Positions 63,623 through 64,000 of a DNA stretch of 64,000 nt are shown here, one piece after another (positions within the stretch are counted from its first letter, which is position 1; the number at the start of each line of letters is the position of its first letter). Under the pieces are notes generated by a model, which was not told the origin of the DNA, ran no database searches, and saw only the letters and a list, made by a program, of their open reading frames with translations. Made by a program: the position numbers and the translations under genes. Origin of the DNA: Vitellaria paradoxa (Eukaryota > Streptophyta > Magnoliopsida > Ericales > Sapotaceae); the NCBI GenBank assembly GCA_019916065.1, contig CM034233.1, positions 6,640,516 through 6,704,515 of the forward strand, in the 5' to 3' direction.

Positions 63623-63859
63623 GACAGGAAAATTGGGACCAATCTCAACTGGAACCAGGAGATTGCTGGTAAAAGTATCGAAAACGTGTGACCAATAATT
63701 TGAGCATCAAAGTAACATTCCACTCCAGGTAAAAAAAAAAATGATTCATCTTTCAGAGAAAACCAAGCCAACAGACAAATACAAAGGCCGGGCAACAATT
63801 AGCAATTCCACTCAGAAAAAAAAAAAAATGTAATACAGAGTGATGCTAAAACTGCATGA

Positions 63860-64000
63860 CTATGAACCTGTAATCTCCCGATCCAACTTCATTCTCTTTG
63901 CACTACGCTCCTCTGGGAAGCTTTCAGCTCGCTTCTGGGAGGACTCATGGTGCTGATATGAACAGTTGGCCCCATGCCTGCATCCCCTTGAGCTGTTAAA
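63860..64000 (-). CDS. CCCH zinc-finger protein, C-terminal end (partial)
   Basis: The last 46 codons of a minus-strand gene that continues beyond the right edge; stop TAG at 63860-63862. The visible peptide has GCRHGANCSYQHH, the C-x5-C-x3-H second half of a CCCH (C-x8-C-x5-C-x3-H) zinc finger, then a charged tail with ESSQKRAE, EERSAKRMKLD and ITGS. CCCH proteins commonly bind RNA. Position beside ARF5 suggests the counterpart of Arabidopsis C3H6 (At1g19860), recalled from memory. The sequence TTTAACAG at the window edge could be an intron acceptor, so this may be a complete last exon. Only the short length limits confidence. Confidence 0.62.
   Translation of the reverse strand, partial: FNSSRGCRHGANCSYQHHESSQKRAESFPEERSAKRMKLDREITGS

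Larger units (their letters stand above)
58900..63859. other. Gene-free, transposon-rich interval
   Basis: No gene is seen between the methyltransferase promoter and the CCCH gene end. The space is filled by a hAT-type element, MITEs, two SINEs, an AT-rich repeat (62320-62945), a 33-bp tandem repeat (61561-61640) and an unclassified GC-rich island (62019-62260). Confidence 0.6.

Noticed and set aside
1..64000. CRISPR arrays, operons, organellar inserts or viral genes
   Set aside because: No regular spacer arrays, ribosome-binding-site-led gene strings, rRNA, organellar genes or viral domains were seen.

Overview
This is nuclear DNA of a flowering plant, most likely a dicot. It is very AT-rich, its genes have plant-type GT/AG introns, and the space between genes is packed with small plant transposons (Tourist-like MITEs, a hAT-type element, tRNA-derived SINEs, LTR fragments) and AT/GA microsatellites. 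The species cannot be named from the sequence. There are no bacterial, organellar or CRISPR features.

Five protein-coding loci are supported. (1) An intronless SAUR-type auxin-responsive gene on the minus strand (5012-5452), of the SAUR52/53 kind with a C-terminal extension. (2) A six-exon RNA polymerase I subunit RPA43-like gene on the minus strand (27483-30456). All its introns are recognisable, but exon 4 is one base short, which breaks the frame. (3) A complete 14-exon AUXIN RESPONSE FACTOR 5 (MONOPTEROS) gene on the plus strand (49682-56324), predicted 947 aa, with a leader of about 0.9 kb that carries several upstream ORFs. (4) An intronless, membrane-anchored putative SAM-dependent methyltransferase on the minus strand (57424-58683), convergent with ARF5. 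(5) The C-terminal end of a CCCH zinc-finger protein on the minus strand, running off the right edge (63860-64000).

Layout: 1-4.9 kb repeats; 5.0-5.6 kb SAUR; 5.6-27.4 kb gene-free with MITEs, SINEs and several short GC-richer islands; 27.5-30.7 kb RPA43-like gene and promoter; 30.7-48.7 kb gene-free, with a possible old LTR remnant and candidate regulatory islands; 48.7-56.9 kb ARF5; 57.4-58.75 kb methyltransferase; 58.9-63.8 kb a hAT element, MITEs and two SINEs; then the CCCH gene end.

The gene content (SAUR, RPA43, ARF5, CCCH finger) matches what I recall of Arabidopsis chromosome 1 around MONOPTEROS (SAUR At1g19840, MP At1g19850, CCCH protein At1g19860) and its duplicated block (SAUR At1g75590, RPA43 At1g75670). 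The window therefore looks like an ancestral gene block expanded by transposon insertion. The most notable points are the RPA43 frameshift, the splice-site architecture and a perfect 40-bp duplication before the PB1 exon of ARF5, the uORF-rich ARF5 leader, and the SINE and hAT insertions with clean target-site duplications. I found no convincing wholly new gene system.
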